Below, one piece after another: positions 7,817-14,461 of a DNA stretch of 64,000 nt. Source of the stretch: Novosphingobium ovatum (GTDB lineage: Bacteria; Pseudomonadota; Alphaproteobacteria; Sphingomonadales; Sphingomonadaceae); contig NZ_JAAAPO010000005.1 in the NCBI RefSeq assembly GCF_009909235.1, positions 1-64,000 of the forward strand. The letters run 5' to 3'. Every line of letters begins with the position of its first letter. Positions within the stretch are counted from its first letter, which is position 1. The notes under the pieces are model-generated. The model did no database searches and was not told the origin of the DNA. It saw only the letters and a program-made list of their open reading frames with translations. Made by a program: the position numbers and the translations under genes.

Positions 7817-8100
7817 GCGGCCTCCACCATGCCCAGCGCGTGGTCGGCGCGGTCGGCCTCGTATTCGGTGCGCCAGTCGTCATAGGCACCCTGCGCAATG
7901 TCCCACACCGCGTCCCACAGGGCATCGTCGGCATTAGGGATCAGCTCGGGATTGCCCTCGACCCACACCGCCTTGGTGATCTGCAATTCCTCATCGCCGT
8001 CAAAGCTGAATTCAACTTCAACAGCGCATTCGATCTCGCGGCCACGCCAGCAATCGGCGGTGAAGTAGACGGTGTCGGTCAGGTGTGCGGTCTTGGGCAT
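7813..8100 (-). CDS. First gene of the leftward early operon, 95 aa
   Basis: A 95-residue acidic protein: an N-terminal beta region (HLTDTVYFTADCWRGREIE, VEVEFSFDGDEELQI), then helices with several Trp. It is the promoter-proximal gene, with its start about 48 nt downstream of the predicted PL transcription start. A GGAG ribosome site precedes it within a small hairpin. Function unknown. Confidence 0.75.
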   Translation of the reverse strand: MPKTAHLTDTVYFTADCWRGREIECAVEVEFSFDGDEELQITKAVWVEGNPELIPNADDALWDAVWDIAQGAYDDWRTEYEADRADHALGMVEAA

Positions 8101-8102
8101 CG

Positions 8103-8117
8103 AAGGTCTCCAACCTT
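8103..8117 (-). promoter_or_regulatory. Hairpin enclosing the ribosome site of the first PL gene
   Basis: On the minus strand, AAGGT-TGGAG-ACCTT forms a 5-bp stem whose loop holds the GGAG ribosome site of the gene starting at 8100. A stem this short would only partly hide the site. It may tune translation of the first early gene. Confidence 0.4.
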
Positions 8118-8154
8118 GCCGGGTCTGCGCGAAAGCTCACCGGCTGTTGGACCC

Positions 8155-8183
8155 TGAATAAATGCGCATGCGCATATCGTCAA
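8155..8183 (-). promoter_or_regulatory. Leftward early promoter PL
   Basis: On the minus strand, TTGACG (8183-8178) is followed after exactly 17 bp by TATTCA (8160-8155), a near-consensus sigma-70 promoter. The spacer holds the palindrome ATGCGCATGCGCAT, so repressor binding would block it. Transcription is predicted to start near 8148 and read the operon from 8100 to attL. Confidence 0.75.
8162..8175. promoter_or_regulatory. Repressor operator OL1
   Basis: ATGCGCATGCGCAT is a perfect 14-bp palindrome inside the PL spacer. The same palindrome, two bases longer, lies in the divergent promoter in front of the Cro-like gene. Occurrence only at the two regulated promoters marks it as the operator for the phage repressor and Cro. 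Confidence 0.75.
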
Positions 8184-8192
8184 GGAAAAAAT

Positions 8193-8206
8193 ATGCGTTG
8201 GCGCAT
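8193..8206. promoter_or_regulatory. Repressor operator OL2 (imperfect)
   Basis: ATGCGTTGGCGCAT keeps the outer half-sites ATGCG and CGCAT with a changed centre. It lies 31 bp (three helical turns) from OL1, upstream of the PL -35 box, a spacing suited to cooperative binding. Confidence 0.6.
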
Positions 8207-8232
8207 TTTTAGCGCACGCAGTCACGGCACGC

Positions 8233-8263
8233 AAAAAACCCCGCCGGGGCTGTCCAGCGGGGG
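8233..8263 (-). terminator. Rho-independent terminator of the immunity operon
   Basis: Reading the minus strand, a CCCCGC...GCGGGG stem is followed directly by TTTTTT. It ends the transcript of repressor, lipoprotein and 85-residue gene just before PL, insulating the two leftward units. Confidence 0.75.
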
Positions 8264-8307
8264 GGGGTGGCACATCAATTCTTGCCGTTCGCGCTTATCT
8301 CGGCGCG

Positions 8308-8565
8308 CTAGATCAACACCGCCTGATACAGGCAAGCGCACTGGTCGGGGTGGGTGCAGTCAGGCAATGGGACTGGCTGCATATCACCAGCCGCCAGTTT
8401 GCGCTTTGGCATCGCGTGAGCTGCCGGGCATGGTCCCGCAAGTGCATTTGATGGATGGAATATTGCTCGCAGGCCCATGCTGGCAATGTCGCGTTTTTGC
8501 TGGACAAAGGCCTTGGCCCTCGCCTCCTCAGCAGCCCGGAGATTTGCCTCTCTTCGCATTGTCAT
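8308..8565 (-). CDS. Small Cys-rich phage protein, 85 aa
   Basis: This 85-residue protein has a helical charged N-terminus and a C-terminal motif (DCTHPDQCACLYQ), preceded by AGPCPAAHAM. The C-H-C-C pattern suggests a bound metal and recurs in small prophage proteins of unknown function. It overlaps the lipoprotein gene by 4 bp and is the last gene before the terminator, so it belongs to the repressor transcript and may be expressed in the lysogen. Confidence 0.7.
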   Translation of the reverse strand: MTMRREANLRAAEEARAKAFVQQKRDIASMGLRAIFHPSNALAGPCPAAHAMPKRKLAAGDMQPVPLPDCTHPDQCACLYQAVLI

Positions 8566-8954
8566 TTCCGCCCATCACCTTTCGATGGGGATGCAGCCAT
8601 TTGGCGTGTTAGCCGCTCAGTTTCTTTGACAACTTCTGCCGTGCACTTTGTCAAAAGCTGAATATAGAGCGTTGAATCATCATTCTCGAACGCGACTCCA
8701 CCGGCTCGAGAATAGACATAGTTTTGAAATCCAGTGTAGCCGCCATACCCATTGCGGGCGTTTACCTTGCCGTCACAAACAAGACCTGCCGCCGCGTATA
8801 TCTGCAACGTAGAATCGTCAAAATCAGCAGACTCAGGATCGCGCAATAAAGCCGTCACAGCCTTATGCGCCTCGCTCTTCAGCTTGTATTCCGGGCTAAG
8901 GGCCTCACAGCCTGTTAGGGCTAACACCCCTACGACAAGGCACATCCGAATCAT
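8562..8954 (-). CDS. Lysogen-expressed lipoprotein
   Basis: With ATG at 8954 (GGAGG eight bases upstream) the protein has 130 residues, a short signal peptide and a lipobox LTGC at residues 13-16. The mature part contains HKAVTALLRDPESADF and VNARNGYGGYTGF, resembling a widespread small envelope family of unknown function. The gene follows the repressor and shares its transcript, so it should be made in the lysogen. Lipoproteins encoded here often change the host surface or exclude superinfecting phage; that role is inference. ATG at 8981, overlapping the repressor stop by 1 bp, is an alternative start. Confidence 0.8.
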   Translation of the reverse strand: MIRMCLVVGVLALTGCEALSPEYKLKSEAHKAVTALLRDPESADFDDSTLQIYAAAGLVCDGKVNARNGYGGYTGFQNYVYSRAGGVAFENDDSTLYIQLLTKCTAEVVKETERLTRQMAASPSKGDGRK

Positions 8955-8980
8955 CAATACAGCCTCCGCCCTGAAATCCA

Positions 8981-9640
8981 TCAATCCGGAATGATCGCCT
9001 TCACCCGCGCTGCCCAGGTGATTTCGACATCTTCAATCAACGGCGCATTTGTCGAGGCCAGATGATAGCGTTGCGGTGCGGTGCCGCGAATGACACGCTT
9101 GACCAGCATTCTCCCATCAGCGAGCTGGACGACGCAAAGGCGATTGAGGATTTCCTCCTCAACAACGGCTTGCTGCCCAGCATAAACAAGCCGCCAGCCA
9201 TCTTCCGCAACAGGGAAAAGGCTATCACCACGCACTTCGACAGCCACGGCCTGCCCGGTAACAAAAGGCGGGCGCTCCACAAAATCCATTCCGTCTCCGC
9301 GCGGGTAATCATCGTATGGGTAGATTGCCGATCCAGCGCCAACGAACCCGACAACCGGGATGCTATCGGCTGGCCGAACGGCAATATCATCGGTGCCGAT
9401 CAGCATTTCGACCGTTGTGTTGGCCAATTCGGCGATACGGTGAAGCATAACCCCATCGGGCAATGCGCCACGCTCCCAACGCGACACCGTGCTTTGGTTC
9501 GTCTGAAGGCGCTGACCGAACTCATCCTGCTTCAGGCCAAGCGATAGCCTGATTTTCCTGATCTTGTCTTTAAGTTCGCCAGCCATGCGCCCCGCATAAA
9601 CCGGCGGCTTGAAGAAATCCAACTCGCCAACGCATATCAT
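8981..9640 (-). CDS. LexA-like self-cleaving phage repressor (CI-type)
   Basis: The protein has an N-terminal XRE helix-turn-helix (LSLGLKQDEFGQRLQTNQS region) and a C-terminal S24 peptidase domain. With the start at 9640, the cleavage bond is Ala102-Gly103 (FVGAGS), the nucleophile Ser140 (RGDSLFP) and the general base Lys181 (MLVKRVI), all intact. RecA-stimulated self-cleavage would therefore induce the prophage. ATG at 9640 is chosen for its GGAG at seven bases. ATG at 9586, which would begin nearer the helix-turn-helix, is the alternative (201 residues). It is divergent from the Cro-like gene, with an operator between them. Confidence 0.92.
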   Translation of the reverse strand: MICVGELDFFKPPVYAGRMAGELKDKIRKIRLSLGLKQDEFGQRLQTNQSTVSRWERGALPDGVMLHRIAELANTTVEMLIGTDDIAVRPADSIPVVGFVGAGSAIYPYDDYPRGDGMDFVERPPFVTGQAVAVEVRGDSLFPVAEDGWRLVYAGQQAVVEEEILNRLCVVQLADGRMLVKRVIRGTAPQRYHLASTNAPLIEDVEITWAARVKAIIPD

Positions 9641-9642
9641 GC

Positions 9643-9672
9643 TTGATCTCCATATGCGCATGCGCATATAAG
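9643..9672 (+). promoter_or_regulatory. Rightward early promoter PR
   Basis: TTGATC (9643-9648), 18 bp, then TATAAG (9667-9672). The operator palindrome fills the spacer. Transcription would begin about seven bases after the -10 box, at or next to the Cro-like ATG (9679). That gene has no Shine-Dalgarno, so its transcript may be leaderless. Confidence 0.65.
9653..9668. promoter_or_regulatory. Repressor operator OR
   Basis: TATGCGCATGCGCATA is a perfect 16-bp palindrome, the same core as OL1. It lies between the repressor and Cro-like starts, where it can shut PR and influence the repressor's own promoter. Confidence 0.75.
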
Positions 9673-9678
9673 CATGGC

Positions 9679-9873
9679 ATGAGCGATATTCAGACAATCC
9701 GAAGCCAGCTTGGGCTGTCGCAAGCCGAGATGGCTGAGCAGCTCGGCCTGCATCAATCGACCATCTCCCGCTTTGAGCGGGGCGACCTGATCCCGGACAA
9801 GCGGACGCTGATTGCCGTCCGCGCTCTGGCATCCAAGCCCCGCCGCGCCCGCAAATCCCCGGAGGCCGCATAA
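9679..9873 (+). CDS. Cro-like XRE transcriptional regulator
   Basis: This 64-residue protein is almost entirely a helix-turn-helix: IRSQLGLSQAEMAEQLGLHQ, then STISRFERGDLIPDKRTL, ending in a basic tail. Size, divergent position opposite the repressor and the shared operator fit a Cro function. The chosen ATG at 9679 lies directly at the expected PR transcription start. The frame upstream (to 9643) is not used because it would run through the promoter. Confidence 0.85.
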   Translation: MSDIQTIRSQLGLSQAEMAEQLGLHQSTISRFERGDLIPDKRTLIAVRALASKPRRARKSPEAA

Positions 9874-10446
9874 ATGGCGTTCGCAGAGGACATGGCCAAA
9901 GCCTTGCTGGCTGCCCCCGCCTTCACTCCCTGCTCTCCAGAAGAAGCGCGGTTGCATGAAGCTGCGAGGCAAGAGTTGTTGGCGGCACGTCATCGCCGTG
10001 CGTCTGCTGCAACATGCGATCAAGAAGCGCCGCAAGGGATCGCAATTCAGCTGCATAGCGTGACGAATGCTGATCGGTCAGAATGCCCTGTTGGTGAAGC
10101 GCCCGCGCCTGAATGTCCGCAATGTTCAGCAGGTGCAGGACAATCCCCGGCAAAAACGGATCATTGGTCAATTCCGACTCCTGAATACAGCAAAACCAAG
10201 GGCTGCATGATGGAAGTCGGCCCTGTGATCGTCAATTTTACCGCCGACCAACTGGCTGCTGCGATACGCGCGGCTCTGACCGACATGGCCGGTGAGGCGG
10301 GTGAAAGCCTGCCCCACATCACCCGTGAGGAGATGGCGCAGCGCATATACGCGGCCCGGTATCCCGGAACCAGTTTTGACAGTGTGACCGGCGCCAAGCG
10401 CGCCAAGTGGCTGGACCGCGCAGAGCGCGCCATCGCCACACGCTGA
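9874..10446 (+). CDS. Rightward early phage ORF, possibly two genes
   Basis: One open frame of 190 codons starts right after the Cro-like gene. Its first 40 and last 79 codons look protein-coding; the last part begins with ATG-ATG at 10207, preceded by AAGGG, and gives MMEVGPVIVNFTADQLAAAI... The middle (about codons 45-108) has weak third-position GC and is Pro/Cys/Ala-rich. It coincides with a better-looking frame on the other strand (9923-10171). The real gene may therefore be only 10207-10446. No family recognised. Confidence 0.45.
   Translation: MAFAEDMAKALLAAPAFTPCSPEEARLHEAARQELLAARHRRASAATCDQEAPQGIAIQLHSVTNADRSECPVGEAPAPECPQCSAGAGQSPAKTDHWSIPTPEYSKTKGCMMEVGPVIVNFTADQLAAAIRAALTDMAGEAGESLPHITREEMAQRIYAARYPGTSFDSVTGAKRAKWLDRAERAIATR
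9923..10171 (-). CDS. Possible antisense phage gene, 82 aa
   Basis: Inside the plus-strand frame 9874-10446, the minus strand encodes an 82-residue helical protein (MTNDPFLPGIVLHLLNIADI...). Its codon usage is closer to that of neighbouring genes than the plus-strand frame here. AGGAG lies 13 bases before the ATG, which is rather far. It would be the only minus-strand gene in the rightward early region. Confidence 0.35.
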   Translation of the reverse strand: MTNDPFLPGIVLHLLNIADIQARALHQQGILTDQHSSRYAAELRSLAALLDRMLQQTHGDDVPPTTLASQLHATALLLESRE

Positions 10447-10456
10447 TCGTTCACCG

Positions 10457-10484
10457 CTCATGCTGACGGCATGGGCCTTTTTTT
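10457..10484 (+). terminator. Rho-independent terminator after the Cro operon
   Basis: CTCATGC-TGACG-GCATGGG forms a seven-bp stem (one G-T pair) followed by CC and seven T. Its position after the first rightward genes resembles lambda tR1, where readthrough is controlled by antitermination. Confidence 0.65.
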
Positions 10485-10494
10485 GGGGATGGCA

Positions 10495-10593
10495 ATGACG
10501 AAGATCGAAGTCTCCCATTGTGAGACAGATACCAGCCAAGAGTTAATGGGCGGTAAAGAGATTCCGTCTGGTGGATGGAGGCTGGCGGCATGA
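10495..10593 (+). CDS. Possible leader peptide or small protein, 32 aa
   Basis: ATG at 10495, with GGGG six bases upstream (ATG at 10489 is an alternative), opens 32 codons. The stop overlaps the start of the next gene by 4 bp, suggesting translational coupling. Too short for family assignment. Confidence 0.4.
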   Translation: MTKIEVSHCETDTSQELMGGKEIPSGGWRLAA

Positions 10594-11186
10594 TGTACGA
10601 TTACGTCACGCCCGCCGGTGCGGTCATCCCGGCATCGCAGATCGACACGGCCCGCATTGTTGCGGCCTATCGCGCCAAGCCCGTTGCGCAGCGTCAGCCC
10701 CGACAGGCTAAGCCTAAGCGGCAGGCGATGGACAACAGCCCATGCCGGGGTTGCGGCATTCCCGGCGGACGCGGCTGCGATCACCAGTTGCCGTGGGTGC
10801 CGCCTAGCGCCGACATCGCGGACACCCGGACGACAAGCGATTCGTCGAACGTGATGCCGGTTGGCGAGATCGAGGTTCTGGAGCGCGACATCGCGGCCTT
10901 TTGTGAGCGCCACGACCTGACTATGGAGGCGTTTTGCCGCATGGTTCGGCGTCCGGCGAATGGGCTGAAGGGGTTGCCCCACGCGCTGGAAACGCGCGGC
11001 ATCCAACGCCCCTCTGCTGAGCGCCTGCGGACCATCATGCGCATTCAGGATGCGGCATTTGACCGGCAGGCCGCCGTCCGCGCGCGTGAAGAGCGTGAGG
11101 CCGCATTTCGAGCCACGATCAAGGCCGCGTCCAAACTGCCGACTGATGTTCTGCGCGATGAACTGGCGCGCCGGGAGGGCCTGTGA
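10590..11186 (+). CDS. Early phage protein with a Cys/His-rich segment, 198 aa
   Basis: ATG at 10590 has GGAGG eight bases upstream. The N-terminal third contains CRGCGIPGGRGCDHQLPW, three Cys and a His that could bind zinc. The rest is helical (EVLERDIAAFCERHDLTMEA, RLRTIMRIQDAAFDRQ), with a possible helix-turn-helix. It could be a DNA-binding regulator of the late or replication genes, but no family is recognised. The stop overlaps the next ATG by 1 bp. Confidence 0.75.
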   Translation: MMYDYVTPAGAVIPASQIDTARIVAAYRAKPVAQRQPRQAKPKRQAMDNSPCRGCGIPGGRGCDHQLPWVPPSADIADTRTTSDSSNVMPVGEIEVLERDIAAFCERHDLTMEAFCRMVRRPANGLKGLPHALETRGIQRPSAERLRTIMRIQDAAFDRQAAVRAREEREAAFRATIKAASKLPTDVLRDELARREGL

Positions 11187-11359
11187 TGCGCCTGCCTTGG
11201 ACCAAGCCCGCCGCCGCGCCCGCCGCGCCGACCCCTTCCGATGCCGCCCGCACGCTGGCCCAGCATGGCCGCGATAAAGACCGGGCATTCTACCGCGCCA
11301 CATGCCGCGAACTGTGCCGCATCAACAATTACCCTGTTCCTGCACCACTGGAGAAATAA
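11186..11359 (+). CDS. Small phage protein, 57 aa
   Basis: ATG at 11186 overlaps the previous stop (TGATG) and opens 57 codons: a Pro/Ala-rich start, then ARTLAQHGRDKDRAFYRATC and a short tail. It ends 3 bp before the GapR-like gene. Function unknown. Confidence 0.65.
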   Translation: MRLPWTKPAAAPAAPTPSDAARTLAQHGRDKDRAFYRATCRELCRINNYPVPAPLEK

Positions 11360-11362
11360 GAC

Positions 11363-11596
11363 ATGAGCGAAGCCGATGAACGCCTGCGCCTGCTGATCGA
11401 ACGGATTGAGCGTCTGGAAGAAGAGAAGAAGGGTATCGGCGACGATATCAAGGACGTCTATCTAGAGGGCAAGGCCACCGGCTATGACCCCAAGGCGATG
11501 CGCCAGGTGGTGCGTATCCGCAAGATGAAGCCCGATGACCGCAGGGAGCTGGAAGCGCTCACCGAGGTCTATAAGAACGCGCTGGGCATCGACTAA
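11363..11596 (+). CDS. GapR-family (DUF2312) DNA-binding protein
   Basis: This 77-residue protein has the compact GapR layout: a long N-terminal helix (LRLLIERIERLEEEKKGIGD), DIKDVYLEGKATGYDPKAMR, then RQVVRIRKMKPDDRRE and a final helix. Caulobacter GapR is a nucleoid protein that binds overtwisted AT-rich DNA ahead of replication forks. A phage copy could manage supercoiling during phage replication or modulate the host protein. That role is inference; the family call is strong. Confidence 0.92.
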   Translation: MSEADERLRLLIERIERLEEEKKGIGDDIKDVYLEGKATGYDPKAMRQVVRIRKMKPDDRRELEALTEVYKNALGID

Positions 11597-11601
11597 CCCC
11601 T

Positions 11602-12045
11602 ATGCCCACGCCTGCCTTCCTTGTGCGCCTGATGGCGTATCGCAAGCTCTCCGACCGGATCAAGACCGGGCCGGAGGATTGCGAATGCTTGGCCTTTGTG
11701 ACCGAGCTGCGCGTGGCCACGCTGGAAGGCAGGCTTCGGGCTGTCTGGACGCACCCTGCCAACGAACTGGCCGGCATGGTGCGCAAAAGCCCGCGTGGTG
11801 GCGTCGCCGTGCCGCCACAGGTGGCGCTGGCCCGCGCGCTTGGCCTGATTACCGGCACCAGCGATTACCTGTTCCTGTGGGACAGCGGCGCGCTGGCGAT
11901 GGAGTTCAAGGCAGGCAGCAACCGCCTGACGGACGGGCAGAGCGATTTCAGCGAGTGGTGCGCCCTGATGGGTGTGCCGTTTCATTTGGTGCGCAGCGCA
12001 GCCGCAGGGCTTGAGGTGCTGCGCAATGCGGGGAGATTGGTGTGA
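11602..12045 (+). CDS. VRR-NUC-type nuclease
   Basis: This 147-residue protein carries the PD-(D/E)XK pattern of VRR-NUC nucleases: ANELAG near residue 54, GLITGTSDYLFLW (Asp), then ALAMEFKAGSNRLTDGQSDF (Glu and Lys plus the conserved Gln). VRR-NUC proteins act on branched DNA, and a Holliday-junction-resolving role before packaging is likely. It lies between the GapR-like and zinc-finger genes in the replication region. Confidence 0.85.
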   Translation: MPTPAFLVRLMAYRKLSDRIKTGPEDCECLAFVTELRVATLEGRLRAVWTHPANELAGMVRKSPRGGVAVPPQVALARALGLITGTSDYLFLWDSGALAMEFKAGSNRLTDGQSDFSEWCALMGVPFHLVRSAAAGLEVLRNAGRLV

Positions 12046-12212
12046 GGCGCAATTCTGCCCAGCACGATAGCCGCCGCCGTCAGGCCGCGCAGGTGATTTG
12101 CCCGACCTGCGGCGCCCTACCCGGCTTCCTGTGCATCGGTGTGCGCGGCGCCACTCGGACGGCCCTGCACGCCGACCGCATCGCCACATGGCGGGGAGAG
12201 CGTCCCCTGTGA
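12042..12212 (+). CDS. Small zinc-finger phage protein, 56 aa
   Basis: GTG at 12042 overlaps the nuclease stop by 4 bp. The 56-residue product has CPTCGALPGFLCIGVRG followed by HADRIATW, a C-x2-C-x7-C...H pattern of small phage zinc-binding proteins. Its stop overlaps the next GTG by 4 bp. Confidence 0.75.
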   Translation: MRRNSAQHDSRRRQAAQVICPTCGALPGFLCIGVRGATRTALHADRIATWRGERPL

Positions 12213-13063
12213 GCGGTTTCATCGCCCTGCACCGCGAGGCATTCAGTCATCCCGTCCTCAAGGACGCGGACCGCTTCCGCGCGTGGTTCTGGCTGGTTGC
12301 GCACGCAGCATGGAAGCCCACGCGGCACGATGCACGCGGGCGCACCATCACCGTGGAGCGCGGCCAAATCTGCGCCGGGCGTGAGCATCTGGCGAAGGAA
12401 TGGAAGTGGTCGCCAAGCGCTGTCGAGCGGTTTTTGACACGTCTCGAAACCGAACAGATGATCGAACGGGAAACCGGACAGGGAAAGACCATCATAACCA
12501 TCTGCAATTACGACAAATATCAGGATTTCGGGGCGGAAACCGAACAACTGTCCGGACAGCAAACCGGACAGAAATCGGACAGAAACCGGACAACAAAAGA
12601 ACAAGGGAAACAAGGGAACAATAATCCTTCGGATACTTCGTATCCTCAGGATTTAGAGCGCGCGCCGCTGCCTGATGCCCATTCTGACGAAATCCCGGCC
12701 AAGCCCAAGCGCAAGCCGCCCATCAAGCGAACTGCCGGTGTCGATCACCCCCTGCCCGCCGACTGGCAGCCGATCCTGACGCTGGATGCGCAGACCACCG
12801 TGGATGGATGGCCCCCCGGCATGTTCGACAAGCAGCTCGCCGCCTTCCGCGACCACGCCGCCGACAAGGGGCGGATGTCGAAGGATTGGCAGGCCGCCTT
12901 CCGCACTTGGATACGAAACGCCAAAATCTGGACACCCGCAAATGACCAACGACCCCAAGCCCATCGCGGAATCCCTGCCCGACCTCAGCGGGTTGACGGT
13001 GCAATCGCAGCCCTTGACCGCGAGCTGCACCGCACCGGCGCAATCCCGGATGAATGGCGCTGA
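12209..13063 (+). CDS. Phage replication initiator/helicase-loader-like protein
   Basis: GTG at 12209 gives 284 residues. The N-terminal domain (GFIALHREAFSHPVL ... WKWSPSAVERFLTRLETEQM) is a winged helix seen in phage replication proteins that bind the origin. A polar low-complexity linker follows, then a C-terminal domain with DWQPILTLDAQTTVDGW and DWQAAFRTWIRNAKIW, the DnaD/replication-protein C-terminal signature. It should load the host helicase at the phage origin, which may lie inside this gene as in lambdoid phages. Confidence 0.8.
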   Translation: MSGFIALHREAFSHPVLKDADRFRAWFWLVAHAAWKPTRHDARGRTITVERGQICAGREHLAKEWKWSPSAVERFLTRLETEQMIERETGQGKTIITICNYDKYQDFGAETEQLSGQQTGQKSDRNRTTKEQGKQGNNNPSDTSYPQDLERAPLPDAHSDEIPAKPKRKPPIKRTAGVDHPLPADWQPILTLDAQTTVDGWPPGMFDKQLAAFRDHAADKGRMSKDWQAAFRTWIRNAKIWTPANDQRPQAHRGIPARPQRVDGAIAALDRELHRTGAIPDEWR

Positions 13064-13598
13064 TCTGATAGCCTGCGAGGCGGTGATTGCGGCTGGCCTG
13101 CCCGCGCTGGAACCGACCAATCCCGACCATTTTGCCAAATGCCTGCGGGTGCTGCTGGCCGCTTTGCCCAAGCGCAATCAGGATGACCTCTCGGGCGAGC
13201 TGCTGGTGGCCGCCTATCGGCGCAAGCTGGGGCATATGCCGGTGGCGCAAGTCAACTGGCTGGCCGACCAGGTGCTTGAGCGGTGCGAATGGTTCCCGAC
13301 GATCGCGGAATGCCTGACCATCGCCGCTGAGTGGCAGCGCGACGACGAAGCCCTACGCGAATACCGCCGCGCCGAAACCGCGCTGTTCTGGGAGCGGCAG
13401 AGGGTTTTCGATGATACCATGGCCGCCCTGCGCGCCCGCGAACTGGCGCCGGACGCGATTGCCGCGCTCCCCGAGGCATGGCTGCGCGCGGCCCACACCT
13501 ACGGGCATATCTACCCCGATGCCGATGCGCCGGGGGGATGGATCTACGCCGCCGAGCTGCGTGCGCGAAACACCGCGGTGCAGGAGCAGGCCGCATGA
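13050..13598 (+). CDS. Phage replication accessory protein, 182 aa
   Basis: With ATG at 13050 the gene overlaps the replication gene by 14 bp; an upstream ATG at 12942 gives 36 more residues but a 122-bp overlap and no ribosome site. The protein is helical: LAALPKRNQDDLSGELLVAA, VNWLADQVLERCEWFPTIAE and a long charged helix (REYRRAETALFWERQRVF). The layout recalls phage helicase-loader partners, but the resemblance is weak. Confidence 0.75.
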   Translation: MNGADLIACEAVIAAGLPALEPTNPDHFAKCLRVLLAALPKRNQDDLSGELLVAAYRRKLGHMPVAQVNWLADQVLERCEWFPTIAECLTIAAEWQRDDEALREYRRAETALFWERQRVFDDTMAALRARELAPDAIAALPEAWLRAAHTYGHIYPDADAPGGWIYAAELRARNTAVQEQAA

Positions 13599-13789
13599 AT
13601 GACGCCGAAGCCCGCGCCAACCTGACCTGCCTGCGCGCCATGGCCGATTACGCGCTGGCGAACGGCCCTGGCAGTCTCGCGCGGCTGGACCCTGACGCCA
13701 TCGCCGCCAAGCACCGCGCTTGCCCGTTTCTGATCCGGCTGGTGGTGGGCATGATCTGCCCGGCCAATGCCGAATGCGCGGTGGCGTGA
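13595..13789 (+). CDS. Small phage protein, 64 aa
   Basis: ATG at 13595 overlaps the previous stop by 4 bp. A helical 64-residue protein with four Cys spread across it (LTCLRAMADYAL, KHRACPFLIR, ICPANAECAVA). The stop overlaps the next ATG by 1 bp. Function unknown. Confidence 0.7.
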   Translation: MNDAEARANLTCLRAMADYALANGPGSLARLDPDAIAAKHRACPFLIRLVVGMICPANAECAVA

Positions 13790-14055
13790 TGCCTGCTGGG
13801 CTGCACATCACCCGTCACGCTATCCAGCGCTATATCGAGCGCGTTGAGGCGGTGCATCCCGTCCGCGCTATGCGCGCGCTTCGTTCACCGGCCATTGCTT
13901 CCGCCATGACGTTTGGTGCGCCAATCGTGAAGCTGGGGACGGGGCAGCGGGTTGTCATTCGCGCTGGCGCCGTCGTCACCGTTCTGCCGTCCGACATGTC
14001 GCCGCACCGTCTATCCATGGCCCGATTTGATCTGGAGCGCGATGATGATGGTTGA
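13789..14055 (+). CDS. Phage protein with HAIQRYIERV motif, 88 aa
   Basis: ATG at 13789 gives 88 residues: LHITRHAIQRYIERVEAV, then short beta strands (VKLGTGQRVVIRAGAVVTVL). The 'H-A-I-x-R-Y-x-E-R-V' opening occurs in small phage proteins and in BrnT/DUF4258-like folds. An RNase-like role is possible but unproven. Confidence 0.7.
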   Translation: MPAGLHITRHAIQRYIERVEAVHPVRAMRALRSPAIASAMTFGAPIVKLGTGQRVVIRAGAVVTVLPSDMSPHRLSMARFDLERDDDG

Positions 14056-14461
14056 CCACCAGCGCCGCCGCTGCCGCCTCGTTCTTTCGGTGGATGACCT
14101 GCCATTGTTCGGATGGTCGGGGAATCGCCCAATAGAGGAGAGGAAGCGGCGCGCTGATGGCCGCCCACATGACACGGGGTTGATTAAGCCGATCCGGCCC
14201 TGCCCGCCGGATTTCCGCGAACGGTTCATCGAGTTGGGCTGGGAGGGCATCTGCCATCACTACCGTGCGAATTGGCGCTGTGTGCGCCGCTGGGTTGACG
14301 AAACTGGAAGGGAGCAATTGGTGAAGGACCGGGCCACTGAGGTCGCGCGCCTTGGGCGTAAGAATCTGCATGTCACGTCGGTGGATCAATGCCTCGCTGA
14401 CAGGCAGCGTCGTCGCAGGCGGTATGTGCTGGGGCAGACGTTGAGCGGGAGGGGGGAATGA
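14042..14461 (+). CDS. Putative helix-turn-helix phage protein, 139 aa
   Basis: The ATG-ATG-ATG at 14042 overlaps the previous gene by 14 bp. The central segment (PCPPDFRERFIELGWEGICH ... YRANWRCVRRWVDE) looks like a helix-turn-helix and recurs in the pre-terminase position of sphingomonad prophages. It may be a late-gene regulator, as it is the last gene before the terminase. Its stop overlaps terS by 4 bp. Confidence 0.75.
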   Translation: MMMVDHQRRRCRLVLSVDDLPLFGWSGNRPIEERKRRADGRPHDTGLIKPIRPCPPDFRERFIELGWEGICHHYRANWRCVRRWVDETGREQLVKDRATEVARLGRKNLHVTSVDQCLADRQRRRRRYVLGQTLSGRGE

